A DNA stretch of 64,000 nt, from positions 47,853,749 to 47,917,748 of the forward strand of contig OY744533.1 of assembly GCA_963556195.1 (NCBI GenBank). Reading direction: 5' to 3'. Positions 22,739 to 33,884 of this stretch are shown here, piece after piece. A model generated the notes under the pieces. It was given only the letters and a program-made list of their open reading frames with translations. It was not told the DNA's origin and ran no database searches. The DNA comes from Sepiola atlantica (Eukaryota > Mollusca > Cephalopoda > Sepiida > Sepiolidae). Both the position numbers and the translations under genes were made by a program. The number at the start of each line of letters is the position of its first letter. The first letter of the stretch is position 1.

Positions 22739-22745
<7 letters not shown>
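22590..22745 (+). repeat. Family R repeat, copy 1
   Basis: GCTTGAAAAAAACACAAGGT, TGAAATAAATTATTGCATCG, ATTTCGTGTTATT and ATTGAGCTCTCATACCCGGA are shared with the reverse complement of 27650-27790 and with 38030-38220. Each copy borders (TA)n. Non-coding, identity unknown. Confidence 0.8.
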
Positions 22746-22784
<39 letters not shown>

Positions 22785-22785
<1 letters not shown>

Positions 22786-23024
22786 TTAGTACTTCATGTA
22801 TCCACATAAAATATTATAAGGAGATATAATTTTTATGTGCCAGTTTTCAGTATTTACTTCAACAGTGCTCGATACGTAAGTAGAGCTAGGTAGTAAGCAA
22901 TGAAAATATATTGCAATCAAGCTACACAGAGGCTCCCGTGTTTCATCCCCGGGAAACGATTCCCCCCGGGGATGAAACACGGGAGCCTCTGTGTAGCTTG
23001 ATTGCCATATATATTTTCATTGCT

Positions 23025-23029
<5 letters not shown>
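22785..23029. repeat. Family Q element with a 65-bp palindrome
   Basis: The left part has TAGTACTTCATGTATCCACA and AGTATTTACTTCAACAGTGC. Arms 22891-22953 and 22965-23029 (TAGTAAGCAATGAAAATATA...CTACACAGAGGCTCCCGTGT) are near-perfect reverse complements around an 11-nt spacer. Such arms fold into a long hairpin, and a recent inverted duplication is implied by the few mismatches. (TA)n at 22743-22778 and 23030-23084 brackets the element. Confidence 0.92.
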
Positions 23030-23086
<57 letters not shown>

Positions 23087-23099
23087 TAAAAAGTAAACT

Positions 23100-23300
23100 G
23101 GTTAAAAAATTCCTAAATCTGATTGAAAAACCCTCCCCATAACCTATCTCCTGCATAAAATATTCAATAAAAATAACCTTAAACTATCCTACAGCTGCTG
23201 TGAAAACCTAGAAATGATAATTAAGGAACACAATAACAAAATACTAAAAGATAACAGCAGAGAGGAAGAAAAAAATAACAAAAGAGCAAAAATGTAAACA
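23100..23300 (+). mobile_element. Penelope-like element fragment (linker before GIY-YIG)
   Basis: With frameshifts, the translation reads HKIFNKN-like, [20 protein letters not shown] and [16 protein letters not shown]. This corresponds to the region between reverse transcriptase and endonuclease in Penelope-like elements (HKIFNKNT(V/L)K(V/L)SYSC...I..HN.KIL). The same motif occurs on the minus strand at 57.2-57.4 kb. Confidence 0.7.
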
Positions 23301-25195
23301 ATACGGGATTACCAATTCGGTGAAATAGGCCTGTATATTTTCTTATATCGTTCATCTAAGAGAATGAAAGCTCTGTAAAATCAATGTGTAGTGACTTCTG
23401 AGGTCTTCACAGCAGACTACTACAAAGGGTAGGCTTCCTTAGTTCTGGTCCACAATCTTCCTAGAGCTGATGACTCGAACAAAAATATATGGTTGGCAAA
23501 CCTACATTTACATAAGAAGTAGGTAGCCTCCGTCTATAATCCGGCTTGTACTCCTTCCTTGTCTACTCGCCAGGCGCAGAAGTACCATCACATGGAAACT
23601 TTAAAGACACCCAGTGCTTGGCTTTATCTCCTGACTAGGACAATGGACGACGTCCCATCATCTCTCTTTCTTTTTATTCTAGACAACTTGGGACACCTGC
23701 GTTTCGCTTATTTCACATGACCAGTCTAGGACGCTCTTGTTCTGATAGGTTGAGGTACTAGTTTAACAGCCTGTCTAGCTGCTGTGTCCGACTAATAGTA
23801 CAGGAGCCCTAACTCTAAGAAAGTCTTAAGAGCAGCTGCTCTATCAACAGCTATATCATATCGGGATAACTGCATTGTTTTGTCGTACATGCACAGAAAC
23901 CATGCACTTATATCCGGTAGGCCTTTTCTTATGCTACAACTCTATAGACAAAGACTCGGCTAATAGTCTACTTGTGACTATTTCTAAACTAGTATAGACG
24001 CAGCACTCCTGTATTTGGGGACATATATATTCATCAGAGAGATTAGCTAGGTTACCTAAGCTACACAGATTTAACTGTCAACAGCATGCTTACTTACTTA
24101 ATTGCAAATTCCCCTTCTCGTTGTTGGTAAATTGAGCTAGAGTTTACAAGATACATGGTCTGGCGGTGGATAGGGTAGAGCTTGTAAAACCAATGTAGCT
24201 ATTAGCTTTATCTACAAAAACATCTACCAAAAGATTACTGCCCTCACTCTGATTTAAGAATAATTTTAGTTAATAACACTAAAATAATACATTCTGAAAC
24301 CAATTTAAAAAATTCTATGATGCCACTCCGGCGTCGTTGAATTTAAATAGTTAACGTCTTTCCTGAAACAATGCGTAAACGTTCTTTGTGCGTTTTTCCG
24401 CTGTCTTTTTTTAAAGTCTCTTCTTTCTTTAGCTTTTTTGTTCATTTGCTCTTTTGACATTTGAGGATGATTCAACAAAGAATCGAAAACGTTCGTGATA
24501 CCTATGAGGCATTTATTAATTCTTTTAATTTTAATACAAAAAATACTATTAGAAATTTGTCAAAAATAAAAAAAAAGTATAATTAAACAGACGAATACTG
24601 TTATTTTTACAATATTTGCATGAATGAAAAAATGCTCCCTAAACACAAACACAATATATATAGATAGATATCATGGTGAAATACTCAAAATAGAACCGTA
24701 ATTCTAAGGTCCTGGCGTATTTTGTATTATTCAATCCATCGGTAAAGGCAAAATGATATTTTTTTATTTTACTAATATAAGGCGCGATTTTTGGCAGCCA
24801 AATGTCGAGTCCTTAATTTCAAATTTAAAAAGCTCTATTCTCAATTTAAAAAGCTCAACTTCAAATAAAAAGCAGTTACAGGTTAAGAAAATGAATTTTC
24901 GATTTAAAACGGCTCAATTTCCAATTGAAACAAAAAAGAAATTCATGTGAATTAACATGGTATGACATTTTTGACCGGCTTGATTTTGTTATTGGCATTG
25001 GTTTTCATGGTTCTGTTTACAATCAAGTCCTTACAGAAAGGATCAAATGAATGTAGCCAACATCCATAAGTGAAAGTGAGTCGATCTTAACACACTCAGA
25101 TTTGTTTTTACATAATTTACCCCGAACAAGGCAGGCGGTCACTGTAGACGTAAGGGCTACTGAGAATTTAGGTGTAGGTTTTGAGTGTCATCCTA
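23301..25195. other. Unassigned sequence
   Basis: About 1.9 kb without identified features. 23.3-24.3 kb is less AT-rich and may continue the Penelope fragment or be host intron; I found no frame to support either. 24.8-24.9 kb has short AATTTAAAAAGCTC direct repeats. Confidence 0.4.
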
Positions 25196-27065
25196 AGTTG
25201 GGAGCTGCGCAGCGAGATGTCTGTTTACATTGGTTTTAAACTTCTGCATGTCAGTATAGTCGGGGAAACAGGGAACAGGGAGGGAGTTCCAGAGGCCGGC
25301 AGCACGAGGAAAAAACTATTAAGGTAGAAGGTTCTCCGGCATCTGTGGGCCTATACAGTAAATGGATTGGATTTAGCTGATTGTCGGGTTGGTCGAGTGA
25401 ATTTACGTCGAGGGGGTACTAGAGAAGCTGGTAGATCAGAGCATTGAAGTACTTGTAAAACAGGCACAAGGATGCAACATTGCGGCGATGGGACAGGAGC
25501 TGGAGCTTGGTGGATAGCGAGGGACCTATTAATTTGCCGACTTTTTTTAACCTTGTCTAAAAGGGATAGACTAGTAAACAATGTATCAGCCCAGATGTGG
25601 CAACAATATTCCATGCATAGGCGGATTGTGGCGTTGTAGAGATATAGGATAATGTTAGGTGTGAGAAGTTTACTAGCACGGTAGAAGGAGCCCACCTTCT
25701 TTGCAGCAGTTCTGGCAATGTCTTCAATGTATTTGTTCCAATTCATGTTTCCTGTGAATATTAGCCAAGGAGTTTGAATGTTGAACTCTCAGGTAGTGTG
25801 TTATTTGCCATGGCAATCGGTGGTTGAAGAGGTTTCTTGTAGTTATTGAAGGAAAGGAGCGTTGTCTTTTCGCATTAAAAGTTACCAACCAATTATGACC
25901 CAAATCCACTACAGCTTGAAAGTCATTTTCTAAGGATTCAGCCATTACATCGGATATGTACGCGTTCGTTTCGCCCACATGACGAGAGTAGAGCGTGGTG
26001 TCGTCAGCAAATATACCTATCTCAAACTCAATGTCATCAGGGACGTCGTTTATGAAAATCAGGAACAATGAAGGTCCAAAAATCTATCCCTGGAGTATAC
26101 CAGTATTTATATCATATTGCTGAGTTAAACGGCCATCTAGGACAACCTGGATCTTTCTTTTGATTAGAAAGGATCTAATTATATTAAATATTTGTCCAGT
26201 AATACCGTATGAGTGCAGTTTTAGGAGAAACCCTTTATGCCAGACCTTGTCAAAGGCTTTGGATATATCAAGCGCTATCACTCTAGCTTCATTACCTAGT
26301 TCAGTGTATGATATATGCGTTCAGATATGACCGTTAGGATATCTGCAGTAGATCGTGTTTGCCTAAATCCTTACTGTTGGTCAGAAAAAAGTTTAGCATT
26401 AACTAGGTGCCGGATTATCGCTACATTTATTAAGGATTCAAAGATTTTAGCAAAGATCGGGGGTAGCACGATGGGCGGTAGTTCTAAGGATCAGTTCTGT
26501 CTCTAAAATTCGTGAAGACTGGTAGCACAGAGGCAATTTTTCAGCTATCAGGGAAGCAAGATTCAACGAGGCATTTGTTGTAGAGTTTGGAGAGGATAGC
26601 GGCCAGTTCAGCAGAGCATTTCTTTATTACAATTACAGGTATAAAATCAAGCCCACAAGCTTTGGCGGTGTCAAGGTTTTTTATGATGTCCCTGACCTGA
26701 GATTGGATGATGACCAGGTTTTTATATGTGGCTTCGGTCCGCAATGGGAATTCTGGGAGGAGGTTGTTTGCTGAGTCCAAAGTGGAGTTTAAGGCGAAAC
26801 GCTGGGCAAGTAGTTCAGCACTTATTAGTTGCCATACAAACGACATGATTGTGGTTTGATAGCGGGGAATTGTCGATTGTCCATTTTTCACCACACTATT
26901 GTAGATTTTCCAGAAATCGTGAGTACCTAGTTTCTGTGACTGAATGTGTTTTTTGGTTATCTCTGTATATCTTCTTTTTGCTTTATTTGTCACTGCCTTA
27001 CAATTATTTCTTGACTGCGTGGGATTATCTACTTCACTACAGCCATGCCCCAATGTCCAGTTCAA
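25196..27065 (-). mobile_element. LINE reverse transcriptase pseudogene (Jockey/CR1-like), copy A
   Basis: Minus-strand order: SRNNCKAVTNKAKRRY and FWKIYNSVVK (27.07-26.9 kb); LNSTLDSANN; VRDIIKNLDTAKACGLDFIP and VIKKCSAELAAILSKLYN (RT motifs 1-2); ALDISKAFDKVWHKGFLLKL and GITGQIFNIIRSFL (motifs 3-4, about 26.28-26.16 kb); GILQG then a TAG stop where GVPQGS is usual (about 26082); FADDTTLY, the catalytic box (about 25.98 kb); KYIEDIARTAAKKVGSFYRA and ATIRLCMEYCCHIWA; and the tail FPDYTDMQKFKTNVNRHL ending near 25200. Frameshifts lie near 25.86 and 25.74 kb, and stops at 26.29-26.54 kb. The endonuclease half is missing, a normal 5' truncation. Confidence 0.9.
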
Positions 27066-27365
27066 AAGCTCAATTTCTATTAAGAAACATTGTTTATGGC
27101 TGGGTTATTGTGAAGATTTACTTATTATTATTTGGATGCAGACATTTTGTAACCGTTTTAATACTTGAAATTAAAACTATTAATGTAGTGATTAAAAAAA
27201 TGCAATCAAGAATAAGTATTAGGTAAATTGTAACTGATAGTGTCGATGTTGATCAATTTGAGACTTAAATGCAACTACATGCCTTATATGTTATCTTGAT
27301 GAAAAAATAAATAAATAAAACATATCGAAATACAATATAATAGATAGATAGACAGGAAAACTATG

Positions 27366-27370
<5 letters not shown>
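27066..27370. other. Unassigned sequence 5' of LINE copy A
   Basis: AT-rich and without a recognisable endonuclease domain continuing the LINE. Confidence 0.5.
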
Positions 27371-27444
<74 letters not shown>

Positions 27445-27512
27445 CATTCATAGACAGATAGTTTCGCTGTATCACAGCTCGTCAGTATATCTAGATAAGA
27501 AAGTGCTTGAAG

Positions 27513-27563
<51 letters not shown>

Positions 27564-27583
27564 CAAACTTTTTATTCACACAT

Positions 27584-27648
<65 letters not shown>
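27371..27648. repeat. (TA)n islands with family T repeat
   Basis: (TA)n at 27371-27440, 27514-27558 and 27591-27648. The island 27441-27513 (AGTCATTCATAGACAGATAG, TTTCGCTGTATCACAGCTCG, AGTGCTTGAAGC) matches the island at 36457-36540 (AGTCATCCACATACAGACTG, TTTCGCTATTTCACAGCTCA). Both are bounded by (TA)n on each side. Confidence 0.88.
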
Positions 27649-27649
<1 letters not shown>

Positions 27650-27650
<1 letters not shown>

Positions 27651-27790
27651 GTGTGTACGAGGGAAATACATTCCAGAAGGAAATCTGAGTATGAGAGCTC
27701 AATGTAATAAACAGATCACGAAAAAAAAGTAACACGGAATCACATAAATAGCGATGCGATAATTTATTTCGACCCCCAGCCTTTTCAAGT
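27650..27790 (-). repeat. Family R repeat, copy 2
   Basis: The reverse complement reads CTTGAAAAGGCTGGGGGTCG, AAATAAATTATCGCATCGC, GATTCCGTGTTACTTTTTTT and ATTGAGCTCTCATACTCAGA. It is the best preserved of the three R copies. Confidence 0.8.
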
Positions 27791-28114
27791 ATCCAAACGA
27801 GGAGATATTATTGCATCTATTTCTGATAATTGTTTAATCTCTTGGCGAAACATGAATAATTAAAAGAAGAATTGTCTGACATTCTGACATGGTCTAGGCG
27901 TGTCACAGTCTTGGCTGTCTTGCGGTATGTTTTCGTGTTTTTTTTTCTTTCTACCTCTCACCCACCTTCCTTTTCCCCTCCCTTCTCCCTCCTAATCTAT
28001 TTATCAATCGTCAAACAGGATTTGCAGACGTTATAATTTTAATTCCCGGCCTACATAGACGATAAAAAAGCGTTTGTAAGGGGGCCAGACAGATTGACCT
28101 TGTTATGATATATC

Positions 28115-28340
28115 ACTCTCCTCCGCCTCCCTATATACCTTCCGTTGTAAATCATACAATTTTCCCCCTCTCTATATACGTATTGCTATATTCCCCCCTT
28201 AATATACGCCTTCCGTTATAAAGCGTACAATATCCCCCTTTCTCGATATATATATTAAATATGTTATCAACCTCTGTCCCCCTCAATATACGCATTTTGT
28301 TACAAATCGTTCAATTCCCCCCTCTCCATATATGTATTAA
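28115..28340. repeat. About 75-bp degenerate tandem repeat
   Basis: Three units built on CCTTCCGTTGTAAATCATAC, CCTTCCGTTATAAAGCGTAC and CATTTTGTTACAAATCGTTC. Each is followed by AATNTCCCCCTNTC and a TATATA stretch. Confidence 0.75.
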
Positions 28341-28507
28341 CATTAGTATTCATTTACGGCAGCATATTATGTAGCATGCGTCTAATATTCATTTAACTGA
28401 GACATATTTAATTTTTATATTCCATTTTTCTTACTTTATATCACTCGAATCAAAAGAAAACTTACCTTAGATTTAGGATCGATGATATATTATGTCAACC
28501 ATATTTT

Positions 28508-28563
28508 CAAAGATAAACTCTTCTCATCCTATCCTCTGATGAGAGGAGTTTATTTTTGAAAAT
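28508..28563. repeat. Short hairpin
   Basis: TTTCAAAGATAAACTCTTCT faces AGGAGTTTATTTTTGAAA around CATCCTATCCTCTGATGAG. Arms are about 22 bp with few mismatches. Confidence 0.75.
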
Positions 28564-28750
28564 CCATGGATTAAGGATATGAAGCTCCTTGCTCCGAAAT
28601 TTTATATGTTCTAATAGATATTGTATCTATATTTTCCTTTTCATCTTTCATCTCTAAAATTGATTGCTCTATTCAATATATTGAGCTTTATATTATTACG
28701 ATAGATTATTATTAAACGATAATTCAATTATCGTTATTTAATTCAACATT

Positions 28751-28753
<3 letters not shown>

Positions 28754-28820
<67 letters not shown>
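28754..28820. repeat. (TA)n microsatellite
   Basis: About 67 bp of TA. Confidence 0.97.
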
Positions 28821-28824
<4 letters not shown>

Positions 28825-29129
28825 AAAATCACGACATGCCTCTACTATTACTCACACAAATATCACATCATCAACATTGGCTTCTTAATAGGTTTATACC
28901 TTAGAGTATGTGGATATTAAATGTAAAACAAAACATTAAAATTGTTAAATATTCTTTGACGTTTCTAAAGATACAGTGTGTTGAGTGGTGTAAGCCAAAT
29001 GTTTAAATAAGTAAACAACATATAAGTATAAACGTAGTATTTATATTGATCACTTAGGCATAGAATTACTTGAGAATGGTCGAATTGACTGAAATGTCGG
29101 CTCTATAAACCAATCAAAAAGGCTTAACC

Positions 29130-29595
29130 TTGAACAAATATTTTGAGAGACTTTTATGATTTATTGGATGACTTTTTGATTAATTTGCTGACGTTTTCAT
29201 TTTTGGAGGAACGTTTCCATAATTTGGGAGCCTTTTTGATTTAATTGGTGAATTTTTTAAATATTTTCGATGTTTTTTATTTATTTTTATTTATTTGGTA
29301 ACGTTTTAATTTTTAATATTTTTTCTGGGACTTCGTGATTTATTGTGCGACTATTAGATATTTATTTGACATTTTGATATTTTATGCGGATTTATTTATT
29401 TAGAACTTTTAGATTTATTTGAGGCGAATTTTTATATTCTGATCGACTTGATAATTTATTATTACGTTTTTCATATTTTGTGAGAATTATTTTTATTGCT
29501 TTCGTAACCTTTTATTTATTTGGAGACTTTTGATTTATTTCTTGATTTTTTTAGTTTTTGTGACTTTTTGATTTTTATTGTTACTTTTAAAAAAA
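29130..29595. repeat. Degenerate short-period satellite
   Basis: Many loose repeats of GACTTTTTGATTTATTTG type at intervals of roughly 24-36 bp (for example GACTTTTTGATTAATTTGCT, AGACTTTTGATTTATTTC and GTGACTTTTTGATTTTTATT). Too diverged for a clean unit. Confidence 0.65.
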
Positions 29596-30944
29596 AATTC
29601 TGAATTATTAAAACATTTCGTGATTTTAACAAAGAGTGGATATGATTCTTTTGAATAAAACGATAGCATAATAAAAGAAAGAAATTCGAAAACATTCGAT
29701 ACAACTCTACACTCAATAAAACAACAAACAGCATGTCAGAATCACCGGAATTATTTTTCATATGAGAATGCCTACGAATTTCATCGGTAGTTAGTTGACT
29801 TCAGCTTTCTGACTTCACTTCTTTTCTGGAATATAAACAAGCCGAATTTTATCCTAAATCCAAGATGATCAGATAGAGTAAACTCAGGTATTCACAAAGA
29901 ACACAGTAATGAATATGATTCAAATACAATAATTAAATAAATATTCCAACTATACTAGTGGGCGAAACGGAAAGAGGGGGCAGTAAAAACAAAGTAAGTA
30001 ATATGTTGCTATGAGAATAGTTTAAAATACAAAGAAGTGAACCTAATTCAATCCCAAGCAACTTCGGCTCTTCTTGCTAGTACCTTAATAACATAAACTA
30101 CATGCTAAACTATACCCTTGTTCTGGCATTATCTCTGTATCCTTCTGAAAAGCCTTTAAGACTTATTAAACATCAACATGATTTAGTACAACGTGGAATT
30201 AATTTGGTTAAAATTACCGTTTGTAGCGTAAAAGTGTTTTCAAGTTATTTATAAAGTTTTCTTTTAATCTTTTTCATTAGGGTTTCTTTGCAGTAATTCA
30301 TCACGTCCCAATATAAATATTGTATTTTACCTGTTGACATGAAGTCTGATCCCCTGAATATTGATTGATCTGCCATTAAGTCATTCGGTGCTCGTGTCAC
30401 GGATACATTGGCTTTTGTCTAAATTATAGATAAGCCTATTCGTATCACTAAAATAATCAAGCCTTACCGTTACTCGTATCATGACTGGTGGTCATTCTGA
30501 ACACGTAAACGGTCCAGGGTGTTCTTGACACTCGTGGAGTTTTATAGTCATAGTTTTAGTTTTATGGCATATTATATTAAAAACAAAATTCGACACAAGA
30601 ATTCTGATAAAGAAATCATTTTAGAAATTTTGATGAAACGCTTTTTCTGAAAGACTTTTAATGGTCACCTTGGAGGTAATACGCTGGCAGTCGTCGTCGA
30701 TGATTGTGATGGTGATGGTGATGGTGATTATCATGATCATGATCATGATCATGATCATGATCATGGTGACATCTCTATCTATATAAAACTAGGTATGTGC
30801 ATATATGTATAGCAATACACCACGATACTAACATCGAAAGATTGAAAATTTTGGAAGCCATTTACATTAAAACTAGGCAGCCCGCACTTAATAATATTAA
30901 TTTAAAAATATATATGTACATACACACACACATATACACACACA

Positions 30945-30949
<5 letters not shown>
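29596..30949. other. Unassigned, with a (TGATCA)n tract
   Basis: Within it, 30697-30728 is (GATGGT)n-like and 30732-30766 is a run of about five and a half GATCAT hexamers. The hexamer is self-complementary as TGATCA, so the run is a perfect palindrome at every register. The rest has no recognisable feature. Confidence 0.7.

Positions 30950-31020
<71 letters not shown>
30950..31020. repeat. (TA)n microsatellite
   Basis: About 70 bp of TA preceded by a CA-rich stretch. Confidence 0.97.
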
Positions 31021-31022
<2 letters not shown>

Positions 31023-31069
31023 ATAATTTAAATATGAAAATACAAAATAAAAATATATAAATATATATA

Positions 31070-31285
31070 TATAGTAAGTTATGAAAATATATGTATGACA
31101 ATGATGAAACGGGAATGAAACGCGGAAGCTTCTGTGTAACTTAATTGCCATAAATATATTTTCATAACTTACTTTCTAGCCTAACTCACGTATTGAGCAA
31201 AGTTGAAGTATATACTGAAAATTGACACGTAAAATATATATCTCCTTATAACATTTTATTTGGATACATGAAATAATAATTATAT
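31070..31285 (-). repeat. Family Q element
   Basis: Contains AGTAAGTTATGAAAATATAT, GAAACGCGGAAGCTTCTGTG, TAACTTAATTGCCAT and TATTTTCATAACTTACT as imperfect inverted arms, followed by the reverse complement of the Q left part (ACTGAAAATTGACACGTAAA, TCTCCTTATAACATTTTATT, GGATACATGAA). Confidence 0.85.
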
Positions 31286-31329
31286 ATATATATAATAAAA
31301 TTTAAAATTTAAAATTTTTTAAATATAAA

Positions 31330-31370
<41 letters not shown>

Positions 31371-31603
31371 TCGAAATATATATACAAAACATCCATAGAT
31401 GTCGTATTAGCAAAATAAAAGGAGAAGATAAAACCGAAAACAAATGACAGTCCAAAGGACCTAATTTAAAAGCAGCGAATCATCCGGTGTCTAAATTCAT
31501 ATATGTCTATTAATAATAGCTTTAGATAAGTTGGAGGAGGCATAATAGAAGCCCATTCTTTGTTTAATTGTATTTGTGTAGTAGGTTATGAGAGCTGTTC
31601 CGA

Positions 31604-32880
31604 TTAATGGTCACGTACATAATAATGTATAGTTTTAATTGAAGTGGAGTGTTTAAACTCAAAACGATGATCGTATCCCATAGCCTGAGCACATAAGGCG
31701 TTGAGCGTATTGTTAATTTTGATTGGTCTTTTGAGCTCGTAACTTCTATTGTCTAGATTGCGCTGGGTCTCCCCAATGTAGACCCTATCATAATCCAGAC
31801 AAGAGATAGAATATATGCCAGCTTTGATTATGGGTGTAGTGTAGAATTTAGATTTTCTGACTATATGCATAATAGTTGAGGAGGTTATTTGGGTTATATT
31901 AATACCTAGTTTATTCAGTTCTGTGTAAGTGGTTTGGTTAATAGAGTTAGTCGGTAAAGCTATATGTTTATTTATTATAGTGATGGTTGATGAATTGTTT
32001 TGTTTGCGATTTGAGTGAATCTGGAGAGTTTTTCTATCTGCGTTTTGTATAAAATACGTAGGGTACTGTAATGTTTTGAGTGTATGTTCAATGTATTTTC
32101 TCCATTTCCTCAGTGCTATTATGGTGCGGGTAAAAATAAATATGATCATTCTTATTTGTTGGTTTACAGTGGACCTCATAATTTAATTTATTATTGTTGT
32201 TTATTAGTATGATGTCATGAAAGGGTATAGAGTTATCGTTTCATTTTTCGAAAGTAAATTTGATGGTAGGATCTCTTTTATTTAGTCTTACAATAATGAT
32301 TTCTATTCTAATCATTTTGAAGAAGAAAAAATTAGATGGCATCTATGTATCTATGGCATCTATGTATCTTTAGTATGACACATTTTTAGATAGTCTATAT
32401 TTGAAAGGTCCGCTTTCAAGAAATTCTAAAGATAAACAGAATAAGACACGACTGAGAGGGTTCCCCATGGGTAAGGCCACATTCCTGCTTATGATAGTTA
32501 TTATTGAAGTAAAATAAGTCATGTTAGATCATAAATGTATAATATTAATTATTTTATGAACTGGAAAAGAAAAGTTGATATTTATTTTGTTCAGATGTTT
32601 CTGAACTAAATTAAAGCATTTTTAGTGGGGATATTGGTATATAATATGTCTATATCTAGGCTGTTAAATTTTTTTTAATTATTAAGTAGATCTTCGGAGT
32701 TGTTTTAAGTAAGAAAGGCTAAGTGTACCTAGTAATGTGGTTAGTACTTTATTAATGGCACGACAATTTTATGGGCAGCACTGCCAATACCTTATATTAT
32801 GGGGCACATTGGAGTATTACCTATGTGGTTGAAACGTCCAGCTTTAGTTCTTCCACTTTTCCTTAATACAGTCGGATTTA
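31604..32880 (-). mobile_element. Penelope-like retroelement, decayed, with GIY-YIG domain
   Basis: The minus-strand frame 32179-31604 ends in a GIY-YIG endonuclease domain: AGIYSISCLDYDRVYIGETQ then RNLDNRSYELKR, with GIY, YIG and the downstream Arg and Glu present. Upstream, in broken frames, lie reverse-transcriptase parts: LTHGEPSQS (usual L-MG-PLS), LEFLESGPFKYR, then a damaged catalytic box RYIDAI followed by a 16-bp local duplication (about 32333-32366), then NKRDPTIKFTFEK and NSIPFHDIILINNNNK. RT plus GIY-YIG in this order is diagnostic of Penelope-like elements. Stops, frameshifts and the YIDA box mean it cannot encode active RT. Confidence 0.85.
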
Positions 32881-32929
32881 TTTTATCCTTTTATTTATCA
32901 TATATATATATATATATATAAACATTTTT

Positions 32930-33172
32930 TTGAAAAACCATAAAAATGTAATTTGTTGAAATAAATAAATAACATTTATTTATTTTAAACTGAGCTTTCG
33001 AATATAAAATATTCCTCGTCAGAGAGTTTTTTCTTCTTTTTTTTCATCGTCTGGTGGTATTGACTTGGTGAGAAAGAATGTCCGTGTCTTAGAGCGCGGT
33101 TAAGCCATTTTGAATAGAAAGGAGTAGACACATTATTATAAACCATTGTTTCGTAAAGGTATAAACATTTTT
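32930..33172 (-). repeat. Penelope-linked terminal unit, inverted copy
   Basis: Minus orientation of a ~243-bp unit running CTTAACCGCGCTCTAAGACA, CCAAGTCAATACCACCAGAC, CTCTCTGACGAGG, TATTCGAAAGCTCAGTTTAA and GTTTATACCTTTACGAAACA. The copy lies just upstream of the Penelope element in the element's orientation, and is an inverted repeat of the next unit with an axis near 33174. It has the best preserved CTGACGA...CGAAA core of the three. Confidence 0.88.
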
Positions 33173-33176
33173 AATT

Positions 33177-33653
33177 GCTTAACCGCGCTCTAAGACACTG
33201 ACATTCTTTCTCACCAAGTCAATACCACCAGACGATGAAAAAAAAAGAAGAAAAAAACTCTCGGACGAGGAATATTTTATATTCGAAAGATCAGTTTAAA
33301 ATAAATAAATGTTATTTATTAATTTCAACAAATTACATTGTGATGGTTTTTCAAAAAAATGTTTATACCTTTATGAAACAATGGTTTATAATAATGTGTC
33401 TACTCCTTTCTATTTAAAATGGCTTAACCGCGCTCTAAGACACGGACATTCTTTCTCACCAAGTCAATACCACCTGACGATGAAAAAAAAGAAGAAAAAA
33501 AAACTCTCTGACAAGGAATATTTTATATATGAAAGCTCAGTTTAAAATAAATAAATGTTATTTATTTATTTCAACAAATTACATTGTTATGGTTTTTCAA
33601 AAAAATGTTCATACCTTTACGAAACAATGGTTTATAATAATGTTTCTACTCCT

Positions 33654-33660
<7 letters not shown>
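33177..33660 (+). repeat. Penelope-linked terminal unit, two tandem copies
   Basis: Units 33177-33422 and 33423-33660 are direct repeats of the same unit as the inverted copy. Core changes: CGGACGA in the first and CTGACAA in the second. Terminal repeats in partial tandem or inverted arrays (pseudo-LTRs) are typical for Penelope-like elements; the link to the 31.6-32.9 kb element is inferred from adjacency. Confidence 0.88.

Positions 33661-33733
<73 letters not shown>
33661..33733. repeat. (TA)n(TG)n microsatellite
   Basis: (TA)n to about 33706, then (TG)n. It starts exactly where the last terminal unit stops (CTCCTTTCTATATA). Confidence 0.96.
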
Positions 33734-33737
<4 letters not shown>

Positions 33738-33884
33738 TGTACAAGATATATCCTAAACTAATAAATGGATTATTATTAATTTTTGAATATATATTCTATG
33801 CATAACGGTGAGCAAAATAAGCACATTATTTTCTTGTAAATTTAGACATTTAAAGTTTACATATTTTATGTATGTGTAGGTATG

